Assembly (NCBI GenBank): GCA_963665525.1
Contig: OY762280.1
Coordinates: 1,488,001-1,552,000 of the forward strand
DNA from: UBA12077 sp963665525
GTDB taxonomy: Bacteria; Bacteroidota; Bacteroidia; Bacteroidales; UBA12077
Length of the DNA stretch: 64,000 bases
Reading direction: 5' to 3'
Positions 33,928-42,228 of the stretch are shown piece after piece. A program made the position numbers and the translations under genes. The notes below the pieces were generated by a model. The model searched no databases. It worked only from the letters and a program-made list of their open reading frames with translations, and was not told the origin of the DNA. How positions within the stretch are numbered: the first letter of the stretch is position 1; each line of letters starts with the position of its first letter.

Positions 33928-35187
33928 CTAAGGCATGAATCCGTGTTTCCAGTGTTCAAACATACTGGGATATGCTCTTGCAATCCGCTGTAAATGCATG
34001 AAAACTTTTATCCATGGACTTCGCCAAAACTTTCGATACTTGTTGCGTACCCACTTAATAATACGGAAGTTTACCACTTTAAAGAGTTTCCACATTTCCG
34101 ATTTTCGGAACTTTGAATAATACTGAATCCACCCCCTGATCTTGGGATTTAAAATCTCTGCTATTGCCGTTATCGAAACATCTACTCGGCGATGTATTTT
34201 AAGTTTTAATAACTCTTTACTTATCCCTGAGATGCTCCGTTGACTGATAGCTGGACTAAATCCCAACTTGATCTTGCCTCGCTCTTTTACGATACGGGGC
34301 TTGAAGGTAAATCCTAAGAAATCAAACTTCTGATAGCGAACCTTGAAAGGTGGCTAATGCTTCTGATTTCTTCGACAATAAACGATCTTGGACTTTTCGC
34401 TGTTTAACTCCAGTTTACAGTCTCTGAACCGTTGTTTTATCGTTTCCATCATTCGCAATGCCTGCTTGAAATGTTGACAATGTACAACAATATCATCGGC
34501 ATACCTCTCAAATTCAATATCAGGATAGTGCTTCTTTATCCATTTATCAAACACAATATCCAGAAAGATATTGGCTAACACAGGGCTGATTACTCCGCCT
34601 TGTGGTGTGCCTTTTCCTTCCGTATGTTTAATCGTTCCGTCAGGTAGTTGCACAGGTGCTTTTAGCCAGCGTTCGCAATACATCAGGATATGTTTCCTGT
34701 TGGTATAGTGATTTAAGGCTGTCATTAGCAACTCATGGTCGATATTGTCGAAAAAGCCTTTGATATCTAAGTCGATTACCCAACTGTATTTCATACAATT
34801 GATTCGACATTGCTCTAAAGCTTCGTGTGCCGATTTGTTTGGACGATATCCAAACGAATTTCGACTGAACTGTTTATCTACAATAGTTTCCAACTCGGTT
34901 GCTATGACCTGTTGGGCTACCCTATCGGTTACTGTTGGAATACCTAAAGCGCGTTTCTTTCCGTTCGCCTTGGGTATTAACGTTTGACGTACTGCTTTTG
35001 GATAATAACTCCCGCTTGACATCCTGTTCCATATAGGATAAAGATACTTGCGTTTGTTAGTGTTCACATCACTTATCGTGATATAATCTACTCCTGCACT
35101 ACCGCCATTGGCTTTCACTCTTCGGAAAGCTTCTTGTACTTGCAACCTCGTAATCGGTTGCGTCTTCTGTCCTTCTACAAAAATCAT
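33928..35187 (-). pseudogene. ltrA: Group II intron reverse transcriptase with premature stop
   Basis: The frame starts like the intact RT (MIFVEGQKTQPITRL) and keeps GTPQGG and YADD, but codon 278 is TAG where copy 1 has CAA (Gln). The same frame then continues through the maturase domain to HWKHGFMP. The 277-aa product would have the RT palm without the X domain needed for splicing. The intact RT at 2634 could supply it in trans. Confidence 0.88.
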
Positions 35188-35854
35188 CCTTAAATTAATT
35201 TAAGTTGTTATACATATGAGAACCTTTCATGTGAAGCCCTTCGCTTGTGGGGTCATTACTCCCACTCTCTTGGGTATGGTCGCTACTATAGCTTCATCCG
35301 CCCCAAACCTGTATATCGCTACTTTCTGCATTTTTGCTTAACACTACAGCTTTGGTTCTCCTGTTCCTTGATAGAGCCTAAGTAAGAGTCTTGCCGTCTA
35401 TATGCCGTATGCCATGTAGTCAGAAATCAGGTTACTTCTACACTCTTATCTCGCAAGGTGGCGCCCCTATTGTTTTTGGCATAATAAAAGTTACTTTCGA
35501 CACGTCGATAACGGTTCATTTGCATTCAACTCTCCTACTCACACCATAGCTCGAATCTTTCCTACAACTGAAAGTTCTGCCTTTAACCTTGTCGCTCAGT
35601 ACCATACCCTGAAGACACAGCACCACAAGGCGGTTTGGTAAATTCGCCTGATCGCCTTTACCGATAGTCCAATCCTTAAAACTTCAACTCTTGTGAGACT
35701 TCTATTCTTGCCTTATTCTAAGGAAATAGCTCGTTTCTGTATCCATCTTAAGCCTATCATCTCTATCAAAGTTATGTTACCATTTCAAAGACCTGTCCCG
35801 ATTGTAACATCGGGAAACTTTTCTCCGTACCCTGTGGTAACGCAGGACACACCA

Positions 35855-35997
35855 GCCAATTTATAACATGCGTTCAGGTTCAATGCGGGGTTTTGGTAGT
35901 TTAGCATAGTTTCTTTACTTTTATATTTCATTATCAACGGGTGATAATGAAACAAGCTGAAACTCCCACGCAACTTAGTATGGCAGGACCGTTATGC
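35855..35997 (+). repeat. attC-like cassette site 8
   Basis: TAAC lies at 35864-35867 and GTTATGC at 35991-35997. The centre is kept (GGGGTTTTGGTAGTTT) and an inner TTCATTATC/GATAATGAA hairpin is present. The outer arms match only partly (TGC/GCA plus a GCGGG region), suggesting a recombinant site. It lies next to intron 2. Confidence 0.7.
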
Positions 35998-36020
35998 TGT
36001 ATAAATTCTTCTCGTAAAAA

Positions 36021-36052
36021 TTTGACTTTTAAAAAAGATGTACTTATATTTG
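36021..36052 (+). promoter_or_regulatory. Promoter of the yefM-yoeB cassette
   Basis: TTTG at 36021-36024 and TATATTTG at 36045-36052, 20 bp apart, fit the Bacteroidota promoter. The start codon follows 31 bp later. The cassette thus carries its own promoter, like the mntA-hepT cassette. Confidence 0.65.
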
Positions 36053-36083
36053 TACTTGAATAGTAACTTAAAAACGTAATGAT

Positions 36084-36338
36084 ATGTTAGCAGCAAATTA
36101 TACAGAGTTTAGAACGAGACTAAAAAAGTTCCTTGACACTGTCGAATCTGATAATGAAACTTTAATTATAAAGCGTAGTTCTGGTAAAGGGACAGTAATG
36201 ATTTCTTTGGATGAGTATAATTCAATAATGGAGACAGTTCATTTGTTAAGTTCAAAGGCTAATGCCGATAGACTATATGATTCTATTAGACAAATGAAAG
36301 CAGGAGATACCGTTAATGAAAAACTAATTGAAGAATAA
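36084..36338 (+). CDS. yefM: YefM/Phd-family antitoxin (cassette gene)
   Basis: This 84-residue protein has an N-terminal Phd/YefM DNA-binding fold (AANYTEFRTRLKKFLDTVES, TLIIKRSSGKGTVMISLDEY) and a C-terminal helix that should wrap the toxin (IMETVHLLSSKANADRLYDS). It represses its own promoter and neutralises YoeB in known family members. The stop codon overlaps the toxin's start (ATAATGAG), so the two are translationally coupled. Confidence 0.92.
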   Translation: MLAANYTEFRTRLKKFLDTVESDNETLIIKRSSGKGTVMISLDEYNSIMETVHLLSSKANADRLYDSIRQMKAGDTVNEKLIEE

Positions 36339-36598
36339 TGAGAATCATTTTTACTAAGAATTCATGGGAAGACTATACTTCTTGGTTGCATGAAGACAAG
36401 AAAATGGTTAAGAAAATTAATGACTTAATTAAAGATATCCAAAGAAACCCATTTGACGGGAAAGGAAAACCAGAACCACTAAAGTATGATTTGGCTGGAT
36501 ACTGGTCTCGTAGAATTGACAGAGAGCATAGATTGGTTTATCAGGCAGATGATAATGAAGTGAGAATTTATGCTTGTCGATATCATTACGAGAAATAG
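36338..36598 (+). CDS. yoeB: YoeB-family ribosome-dependent mRNA endonuclease toxin
   Basis: This 86-residue RelE-superfamily toxin has IIFTKNSWEDYTSWLHEDKK, GKGKPEPLKYDLAGYWSRRI, DREHRLVYQADD and the C-terminal CRYHYEK. The conserved Glu/Arg/His/Tyr positions of YoeB (the E in KPEPLK, R in WSRRI, and the terminal HY) are present. It is paired with the antitoxin upstream, and the pair forms a complete cassette between sites 8 and 9. Confidence 0.95.
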   Translation: MRIIFTKNSWEDYTSWLHEDKKMVKKINDLIKDIQRNPFDGKGKPEPLKYDLAGYWSRRIDREHRLVYQADDNEVRIYACRYHYEK

Positions 36599-36611
36599 AA
36601 GAATTTACGTA

Positions 36612-36770
36612 CCATAACTCGCCATCACAGGCCATACGGGGTTTTATTCGCCTAAAGTCTCATGAGACCGCTGCGCTTAGTTGGTAGTTTGCTGACTAAG
36701 TTTTATCTTAGTGTAGTTGTTTAACGGTGGACAATGAAACACTGCGGCGCAAACACAAAGACCGTTACTA
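36612..36770 (+). repeat. attC-like cassette site 9 (with internal insertion)
   Basis: CATAAC lies at the left (TAAC 36615-36618), and CCGTTACTAAC at the right (GTTA 36764-36767). The central tract GGGGTTTTATT is split by about 35 bp containing the perfect palindrome GTCTCATGAGAC, before TTGGTAGTTTGCTGAC resumes. The right arm is shortened. Confidence 0.62.
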
Positions 36771-36775
36771 ACCAT

Positions 36776-37030
36776 GCCGATTTTTAGCAGAAACCCAACC
36801 CAAAGCTTCGTTTTTTCAAATTGATAATGTTTATCATTCTGACTCATTCAACGTAAATTTGTTACGTTAAATCATTGAATTTAGCTTTCTACAGATTGAT
36901 AATTGTTTCTAAAGGATAAAGGCAATATTCTGATAGTTTCTATTCAAAAACTACGTTCTGCTCTCCCACTCCATTCTAAATTTCTAAGCTCTTTATTCTT
37001 GGTTTGGTTAACCAACATTTGGTCTAAAGC
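36776..37030 (+). repeat. Array tail element 3 (divergent)
   Basis: It is noncoding. It shares only parts of the tail family: GCCGATTTTTAGCAGAAA at the left, TTGATAATTG, and TTCTTGGTTTGGTTAACCAA. Its position after the last site of an array is the same as for the other tails. The remaining gap to 37135 holds no gene. Confidence 0.42.
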
Positions 37031-37135
37031 TTTCTGACAGCTTTTGCCTTAACAGGCAATTTAATAAAACTATTGAGCTCAATAACTGTTTTTGACATAA
37101 TCTAAGCTCAATAGTACAATTATTTCTTTACAACT

Positions 37136-37729
37136 TTACTCGGTTATATCCTTCTGAATTCGAAGAATATCATTTAAAGTGAGCATTTCCTTTATAATTG
37201 TTTTACGAACAAAATATGTAAATATTACCGCTCCAACAATGTACGACAGATCAATTAGTACTAGTATAGGAGTGCTAAAATATGTGCTAAATTCAGGTGT
37301 TAGCATGTAGAATCCAATGGTATAAAGTATAATAATGACAATTGTTACTGGTCCATTAATTCTTTTGCGAAATTTTACATACGACAAAGACGCATTGTTG
37401 GTATTTAAAGCAGATTCGCTTAAATCAACTTTCCTTGACAAATAAATGCTAAATAATTCGATGATAATTCTTAAGGCAAGACCTCCAACCATTAAGCCAG
37501 TCCCAATAAGACTGAGTATTCGATTAAATCGAGCTATATAGATAAAAAATGCTGAAATACCTACAAAAGTTATTAATAGAATTACTATTGTACTTATTTG
37601 CATTTTAATAGTACTTTTCAACTTCTTTTCTGCAATTCCAATAATTCTGTTAGTGTCTTCTGATTGCCCGTAATTTTTACTCTTGGCATCATTCCATATA
37701 TTTTTTAAATTGTCTATTTGATCACTCAT
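37136..37729 (-). CDS. Four-TM membrane protein, probable anti-sigma partner
   Basis: This protein of about 197 residues starts at MSDQIDNL (37729), which overlaps the sigma gene's end by 8 bp. A soluble N-terminus (1-48, QIDNLKNIWNDAKSK) precedes four TM helices (about 49-68, 75-95, 125-146, 155-175) and a short cytoplasmic tail. ECF sigma factors are often held by a membrane protein encoded immediately downstream. I infer that role from position; the N-terminal sequence is not a recognised zinc anti-sigma domain. Confidence 0.7.
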   Translation of the reverse strand: MSDQIDNLKNIWNDAKSKNYGQSEDTNRIIGIAEKKLKSTIKMQISTIVILLITFVGISAFFIYIARFNRILSLIGTGLMVGGLALRIIIELFSIYLSRKVDLSESALNTNNASLSYVKFRKRINGPVTIVIIILYTIGFYMLTPEFSTYFSTPILVLIDLSYIVGAVIFTYFVRKTIIKEMLTLNDILRIQKDITE

Positions 37730-38213
37730 TTTCAAGTATTTTTTTTAGGTTTTTCTTTATTCTATGAATTTTTACCCTCAAATTGCCCTCGCTTATACCA
37801 ATTACTTTAGATATTTCTTCATATTCGAGCTCGTCTAAAAGCATCATCATAATTAAACGGTCTACTTCGGCTAATTGGCCAATAGCCTTGTATAATGAAT
37901 GATGATTACTTTCAATTTGTTGATCTGATTCATTAGATAGTTGTATGTGTTCTTGGTTAATAGAAATCTGATTTTTATCTTTTTTATCTCTGATGTATTT
38001 CAGGCATGTATTAACCGTTATGCGATATATCCATGTCTTATAACTTGAGTCACCTTTAAACTTTTTAAGTGCTTTCCAGGCATTGATAAAAACTTCCTGA
38101 GACAGATCTTTTGCTATATCAGTATCACCTTTCATAAACCCCAAGCACACTTGTAATACCATTGAGTTATAATCGCGGTGTATTGTTTCAAAGAGTTCTT
38201 TTTTATTTAACAT
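37722..38213 (-). CDS. ECF sigma-70 factor
   Basis: This sigma factor of about 163 residues has region 2 (DIAKDLSQEVFINAWKALKK, then YKTWIYRITVNTCLKYIRD) and region 4 (EYEEISKVIGISEGNLRVKI then HRIKKNLKKIL). The start at 38213 (MLNKKELF) is preferred. It overlaps the hydrolase gene's end by 11 bp and its own end overlaps the membrane-protein gene, so the three are tightly coupled on the minus strand. Confidence 0.92.
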   Translation of the reverse strand: MLNKKELFETIHRDYNSMVLQVCLGFMKGDTDIAKDLSQEVFINAWKALKKFKGDSSYKTWIYRITVNTCLKYIRDKKDKNQISINQEHIQLSNESDQQIESNHHSLYKAIGQLAEVDRLIMMMLLDELEYEEISKVIGISEGNLRVKIHRIKKNLKKILENE

Positions 38214-39045
38214 GCAGCTCAAGGTATTTATTTACTTGTTTATATAACCATGTAGGTTGATCAAACATAATAAAATGTTTACTGTTTTCAATCAAAGCGA
38301 ATTCTTTTTTTTCTAAATTAGAATATTGTTTCTCATAGGTTTCAATTATAGTCTCTTTATCAGGAACACATGCTCCAATAACAAGCGTATTGGTTTTAAT
38401 ATTCGTTAGCTTTTCTCTTAAATCAAGCTTTAATAAATCTGTAAATCCAAGAACATAGGTTTTTCTGTCTGCTTCAATCATCCATTTCATTATTAATTGA
38501 GCTTTCGATGGTTCATTTGTCATATTCCAAGACATACCCTGTGCCATTTGTTTAAAGGCAGAATCGGGCATGTTAAGCATCTGGTTATTATACGGACTAT
38601 CATAGAAAAGGCTACTGGTAGGCACACCTGGCATCATCACTTCAAGCATGCACGGTATTGCATCTATCAGAATAAGACCTTTTACCTGCTCTGGTAATTC
38701 AGATGCCAAATCCATTGCTAAACTACCTCCCATACTATGTCCGATTAATGTGAGATTAGAAAGCTCATTTTTTCTAATGTATTCTAACAACTGGTTTTTA
38801 ATTGGATCGTACCATGGTGTACCTATAGGTTCCAAACCGTTAAATCCAGCATAAGAAATTACATGGTTTTCATACGATCCATTCAGATTTTCTATAGTTT
38901 CATTCCACACTGAACCCGGAGAAGTAAAACCAGGTAAATAGATGATTGGATTTCCCTGTCCACTTTTTTCTGCATGTATTGCAGATTGACTAAAGGCTAA
39001 TTGAGCTAAAAATAATAATGTTATTACAATTCCTGTTTTTTTCAT
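38203..39045 (-). CDS. Secreted alpha/beta hydrolase
   Basis: This 280-residue protein has a signal peptide (1-19, ending AFSQ). The alpha/beta-hydrolase fold has the oxyanion segment NPIIYLPGFTSPGSVWNETI and nucleophile elbow LIGHSMGGSLAMD. A likely acid residue lies in VIGACVPDKE, and the His in NSKHFIMFDQP. It is probably a periplasmic esterase or lipase-like enzyme. It is first in an operon with the ECF sigma factor and its membrane partner. The upstream gap 39046-39224 holds no gene. Confidence 0.88.
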   Translation of the reverse strand: MKKTGIVITLLFLAQLAFSQSAIHAEKSGQGNPIIYLPGFTSPGSVWNETIENLNGSYENHVISYAGFNGLEPIGTPWYDPIKNQLLEYIRKNELSNLTLIGHSMGGSLAMDLASELPEQVKGLILIDAIPCMLEVMMPGVPTSSLFYDSPYNNQMLNMPDSAFKQMAQGMSWNMTNEPSKAQLIMKWMIEADRKTYVLGFTDLLKLDLREKLTNIKTNTLVIGACVPDKETIIETYEKQYSNLEKKEFALIENSKHFIMFDQPTWLYKQVNKYLELHVK

Positions 39046-39224
39046 GATTATTTGTTTTAGAATTTCTCCTTTGATCCATAAACCTGAAAATTGTTACAGG
39101 CATGTTTATTTTTTTAATAAAGATTCATAACTTTTGAATAATATCAGTGTTGATTTGGATTGAATTCTGTCTTTTCAGGTAGTTAATGCTAACAACTAAT
39201 AGTAATAGAAAATTGATATGCTTG

Positions 39225-39398
39225 CAGTAAGCTACACACTAAGTTTCTTGCAAAACAGTTTGTAATCCTCCCGAAAGCTTTCGGGACTAATTTTGCTGTT
39301 ATCAGCAATAAGATTTGCCATTTCAAAACAAATTTGTTTTAGTTTTCATGGTTAGTCCTGTAACTAACTTAACAAGTATGGTGGCTTATGCACACAAT
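39225..39398 (+). repeat. Array head element 4
   Basis: The first hairpin is degenerate but keeps the right part AACAGTTTGTAATCCTCC. The second, TTGCTG/CAGCAA (39293-39308), is intact. CAAAACAAATTTGTTTTAG and TTAACAAGTATGGTGGCTTA match head 1. It is uninterrupted and shows what heads 1 and 3 looked like before intron insertion. Confidence 0.62.
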
Positions 39399-39535
39399 TT
39401 GTAACACCCGTTCAACGTACATTTGGGTTTTTTGGTGGTATGATGATAAAAGTGTAAGTTTGTGTTTGTTCAGTGTTATTTGACAAAAAAGTGGGCTCAA
39501 TCCCAAACGATAGCGCTAACGAGGGACTGTTACAA
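39399..39535 (+). repeat. attC-like cassette site 10
   Basis: TAAC lies at 39402-39405 and GTTACA at 39529-39534. Arms pair as CCC/GGG, CGTT/AACG and TTTGGG/CCCAAA, unlike any other site in sequence. The centre GGTTTTTTGGTGG is kept. Confidence 0.72.
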
Positions 39536-39561
39536 GGTATTTTAACACAAAAGAAGAATAA

Positions 39562-40344
39562 ATGCCATATTTTAAATTCAATAATAATAATGTTTATTAT
39601 AATATAGTAGGAGAAGGAATACCTCTTTTGTTATTACATGGAAATACTGTTTCGTCAAAAATGTTTAATCCTATTTTTAAATTATATTCTAAGAATTATA
39701 AAGTAATAAGTCTTGACCTTCCTGGTCATGGAAAATCATCACGGCTTGATAAATTTGAAACAGACTTTTGGTTTTATAATTCACAAGTATGTTTTGCATT
39801 GCTTGAAAAATTAAAACTTGATAATGTATCTGTTATAGGAACAAGTGGTGGAGCGCTTATTGCAATTAATTTATGTTTGGAGTTTCCTGAAAGAGTGAAT
39901 TATCTTTTTGCAGATAGTTTTTTAGGAGACTATCCTTTACCTTCATTCATTAATTCACTAAAAGAAGATAGAGAGAAAGGCAAAAATAAATTCTTAGCTA
40001 AAATATTCTGGTTTATGAATCATGGTCTTGATTGGAAAAAGATTGTTGATTTAGATACTGAAATGCAAATTGAATTTTCAAAGAAAGGAAAGTCTTTTTT
40101 TCATAAATCAATATCAGAACTCAAAGTTCCAACATTATTGATAGGAAGTTTAAAAGATGAGTATTGTGATAATATTGATGAAATTTATGGAAATTTAGGA
40201 AAGAAAAATAGTAAGTTAAAAATACATCTATTTGAAACAGGTAATCATCCTGCTCTATTATCGAATAAGAATGATTTTTATGAATTAGTTAATAACACCC
40301 TGAAAAACGACAGCACTCCTACCCGCTTCAATCCCGAGGACTGA
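39562..40344 (+). CDS. Alpha/beta hydrolase (cassette gene)
   Basis: This 260-residue cytoplasmic enzyme has no signal peptide. It shows the oxyanion loop LLLLHGNTVSSKMF, VISLDLPGHGKSS, nucleophile elbow VIGTSGGALIAI (Ser in GTSGG), an acid region (LIGSLKDEYCD) and the His in ETGNHPALL. The last 17 residues (from NNTLKNDSTP) are encoded within a collapsed attC-like site (TAACACCC at 40293), so the original stop was probably lost. The substrate is unknown. The start lies 30 bp after site 10. Confidence 0.85.
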   Translation: MPYFKFNNNNVYYNIVGEGIPLLLLHGNTVSSKMFNPIFKLYSKNYKVISLDLPGHGKSSRLDKFETDFWFYNSQVCFALLEKLKLDNVSVIGTSGGALIAINLCLEFPERVNYLFADSFLGDYPLPSFINSLKEDREKGKNKFLAKIFWFMNHGLDWKKIVDLDTEMQIEFSKKGKSFFHKSISELKVPTLLIGSLKDEYCDNIDEIYGNLGKKNSKLKIHLFETGNHPALLSNKNDFYELVNNTLKNDSTPTRFNPED

Positions 40345-40345
40345 T
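40293..40345 (+). repeat. Collapsed attC-like site relic
   Basis: TAACACCC equals the left end of site 10. TTCAATCCC and GAGGACTGATA resemble its right end (CTCAATCCC, GAGGGACTGTTA). About 80 bp of centre are missing. It overlaps the hydrolase C-terminus and marks a decayed array end. The 40346-40617 stretch has no other feature. Confidence 0.4.
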
Positions 40346-40617
40346 AAATATGTCGCTAAAAAATCAGTTTCAAGAGCAATTTTGCTCTTTTAAAAGTCAG
40401 TTATTATTATTGGAAATAAACTATATTATAGTGAAAATGTAATCAAATCTTTATTTGTTGCTACTTGCTAATTGATTAAAAATATCGAAATTGATAGCAC
40501 AATAATCCTTAGTTTTTTAGAAAGGAGAAAATAGTTAGTCTATTGTAACAATTTCAGATATTTTTTCGTCATATACTTAATTATATTCAAACTACAATAG
40601 GATCTAAAATAACGCTA

Positions 40618-41256
40618 ATGAAAATTAAAATTGAAATGATAATTACAGTATTGACTTTGTGCCTCTTAAGCCTTAATATATACGCTCAAAATGATGAGTG
40701 GATAACAGAAAATACTGAAGATGGTAAAATAATAGTAAAAAGTAGAATATCAAAACGAATAGATGAAGAATCAAAAGAAGTTCAATTAATTGAATATGTT
40801 GCAACTACTATCGCAAGTGTTAATATGCAAAATTGCGTTTCAGTTTTAAAAGACATATCTAAACATAAAGAAATTCTGAATGAAAAGATTACAAAAAAGA
40901 TAAAGACCATATCTGAGAATGAATGGCTTCTATATTATTATTTTGATGCTCCATGGCCTATTCCCAATTCCGATTGTGTTACCAGAATGAGTTTTTTTGA
41001 AGATACCGTTAATAATGTTGCTACGTTTACATTAAATGCCGAACCATCTACATTTAAAACTACGGATGTCAAACGCGTAACCTTCTATAATGTTACCTAC
41101 GAATTCAAAGATATCGGGAACGGTTTTGTAGAAATGACTTCAACTGCTAAACTAACTCCAATTGTTCAAGCTCCGGAATGGATAGTACGTAAATTTTTTC
41201 CTGCTGGTCCGGCAAGATATTTAGAAAGGCTTTTAAAACTTGCTGAAGACATTTAA
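40618..41256 (+). CDS. Secreted START/SRPBCC-like domain protein
   Basis: This 212-residue protein has a signal peptide (1-22, ending YAQ). A START-like fold follows: DGKIIVKSRISKRIDEESKE, SVLKDISKHKEILNEKI, WLLYYYFDAPWPIPNSDCV, and the C-terminal helix region WIVRKFFPAGPARYLERLLK. START domains bind lipids or sterol-like ligands. It lies 126 bp upstream of an acyltransferase and a methyltransferase on the same strand, so a lipid role is likely but inferred. Confidence 0.82.
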   Translation: MKIKIEMIITVLTLCLLSLNIYAQNDEWITENTEDGKIIVKSRISKRIDEESKEVQLIEYVATTIASVNMQNCVSVLKDISKHKEILNEKITKKIKTISENEWLLYYYFDAPWPIPNSDCVTRMSFFEDTVNNVATFTLNAEPSTFKTTDVKRVTFYNVTYEFKDIGNGFVEMTSTAKLTPIVQAPEWIVRKFFPAGPARYLERLLKLAEDI

Positions 41257-41382
41257 CTTTCTATATTTTATTGATATATTTTGATGTCAGCATGCAGAGA
41301 AAACATTATTATTATGTACATTTACATCATTGCCTAATGAAATTAAATATTATATCAATACACTTATAAACTAACAGAACAG

Positions 41383-42216
41383 ATGGCACAGGCTAACATG
41401 AACATTAAGTATATTGATATTTTTAAAATTATTAAAGAAGGTGACTCTAAAGTTTTAAAAAAACTTCCAAGATTAGTTGTCAAACTAGTTGAAAAAATTA
41501 TTAAGCAAGATGAAATGAACTACATTCTTGCTAAATATTCTGATTATGCTGGAGTTGATTTCCTTCCAAAAATGATTGAAGAGTTTAATCTTACATTAGA
41601 AATTGAAGGAAAAGAGAATCTTCCTGAAAACGGAAAGTGTTTTTTTGCATCTAATCATCCTTTTGGTGTTATCGATGGATTGATTTTAACCAGAATTGTA
41701 TCAGAAAAATATGGAACCCTAAAAGCAATAGGTAATGATGCGTTTATGTTTTTACCGCAATTAAGACCATTAATTGCAACAGTAAATGTTTTCGGGCATT
41801 CATCAAGAGAATATATAAAAGCACTCGAGAATACTTTTTTATCAGATGTTCCAATTACACACTTCCCTGCTGGCGAAGTATCAAGAAAATATAAGAGAAA
41901 AGTGCAGGATTCTGCCTGGCAAAAAAGTTTTATTAGTAAATCCATTAAAAGTGAAAGAGATATTGTTCCTTTCTATTTTTATGGAAGAAATTCACGTTTG
42001 TTTTACTTCATAAATTCAATGAGGAAAATATTTGGAATAAATCTCAATATTGAGTTATTGTTATTACCACGTGAAATGTTTAGAAAGAGAAATAAAACAA
42101 TTAAAATAAAAATAGGAAAACCTATTTCGTACAAAATATTTAATGAATCCAATTCACACTGGGAATGGGCACAGAAGATTCGTTCACAGGTCTATGAATT
42201 AGGAAATAATAATTAG
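41383..42216 (+). CDS. PlsC-type acyltransferase (OlsA/hemolysin-like)
   Basis: This 277-residue protein has the acyltransferase block SNHPFGVIDG (His-x5-Asp, as in lyso-ornithine-lipid and hemolysin-type acyltransferases rather than the Hx4D of PlsC) and FPAGEVSR, the substrate-binding Pro-x-Gly block. A Pro-rich block (IVPFYFYGRNSRLF) follows. It transfers an acyl chain to a lyso-lipid or amino lipid. The 12-bp gap to the methyltransferase implies one transcript. Confidence 0.82.
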   Translation: MAQANMNIKYIDIFKIIKEGDSKVLKKLPRLVVKLVEKIIKQDEMNYILAKYSDYAGVDFLPKMIEEFNLTLEIEGKENLPENGKCFFASNHPFGVIDGLILTRIVSEKYGTLKAIGNDAFMFLPQLRPLIATVNVFGHSSREYIKALENTFLSDVPITHFPAGEVSRKYKRKVQDSAWQKSFISKSIKSERDIVPFYFYGRNSRLFYFINSMRKIFGINLNIELLLLPREMFRKRNKTIKIKIGKPISYKIFNESNSHWEWAQKIRSQVYELGNNN

Positions 42217-42228
42217 AATTTGAAAGAT

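Larger units (their letters stand above)
33835..35852 (-). mobile_element. Group II intron 2, RT inactivated
   Basis: This second copy of the intron at 2541, about 2.02 kb, has 5' end GTGTG at 35852, domain V at 33877-33910 and the same 3' end. About 780 bp (roughly 34895-35676) look identical to intron 1, while both flanks diverge by several percent. It carries 24 extra nt near its 5' end (about 35797-35815, CCCGATTGTAACATCGGG). It is again inserted between a head element and its first attC-like site. Confidence 0.85.

Noticed and set aside
35785..35973. Minus-strand ORF of 62 codons across the intron 2 end and site 8
   Set aside because: It runs through the ribozyme 5' end and half of a repeat, has no start context and no family match, and is not kept in the corresponding part of intron 1.
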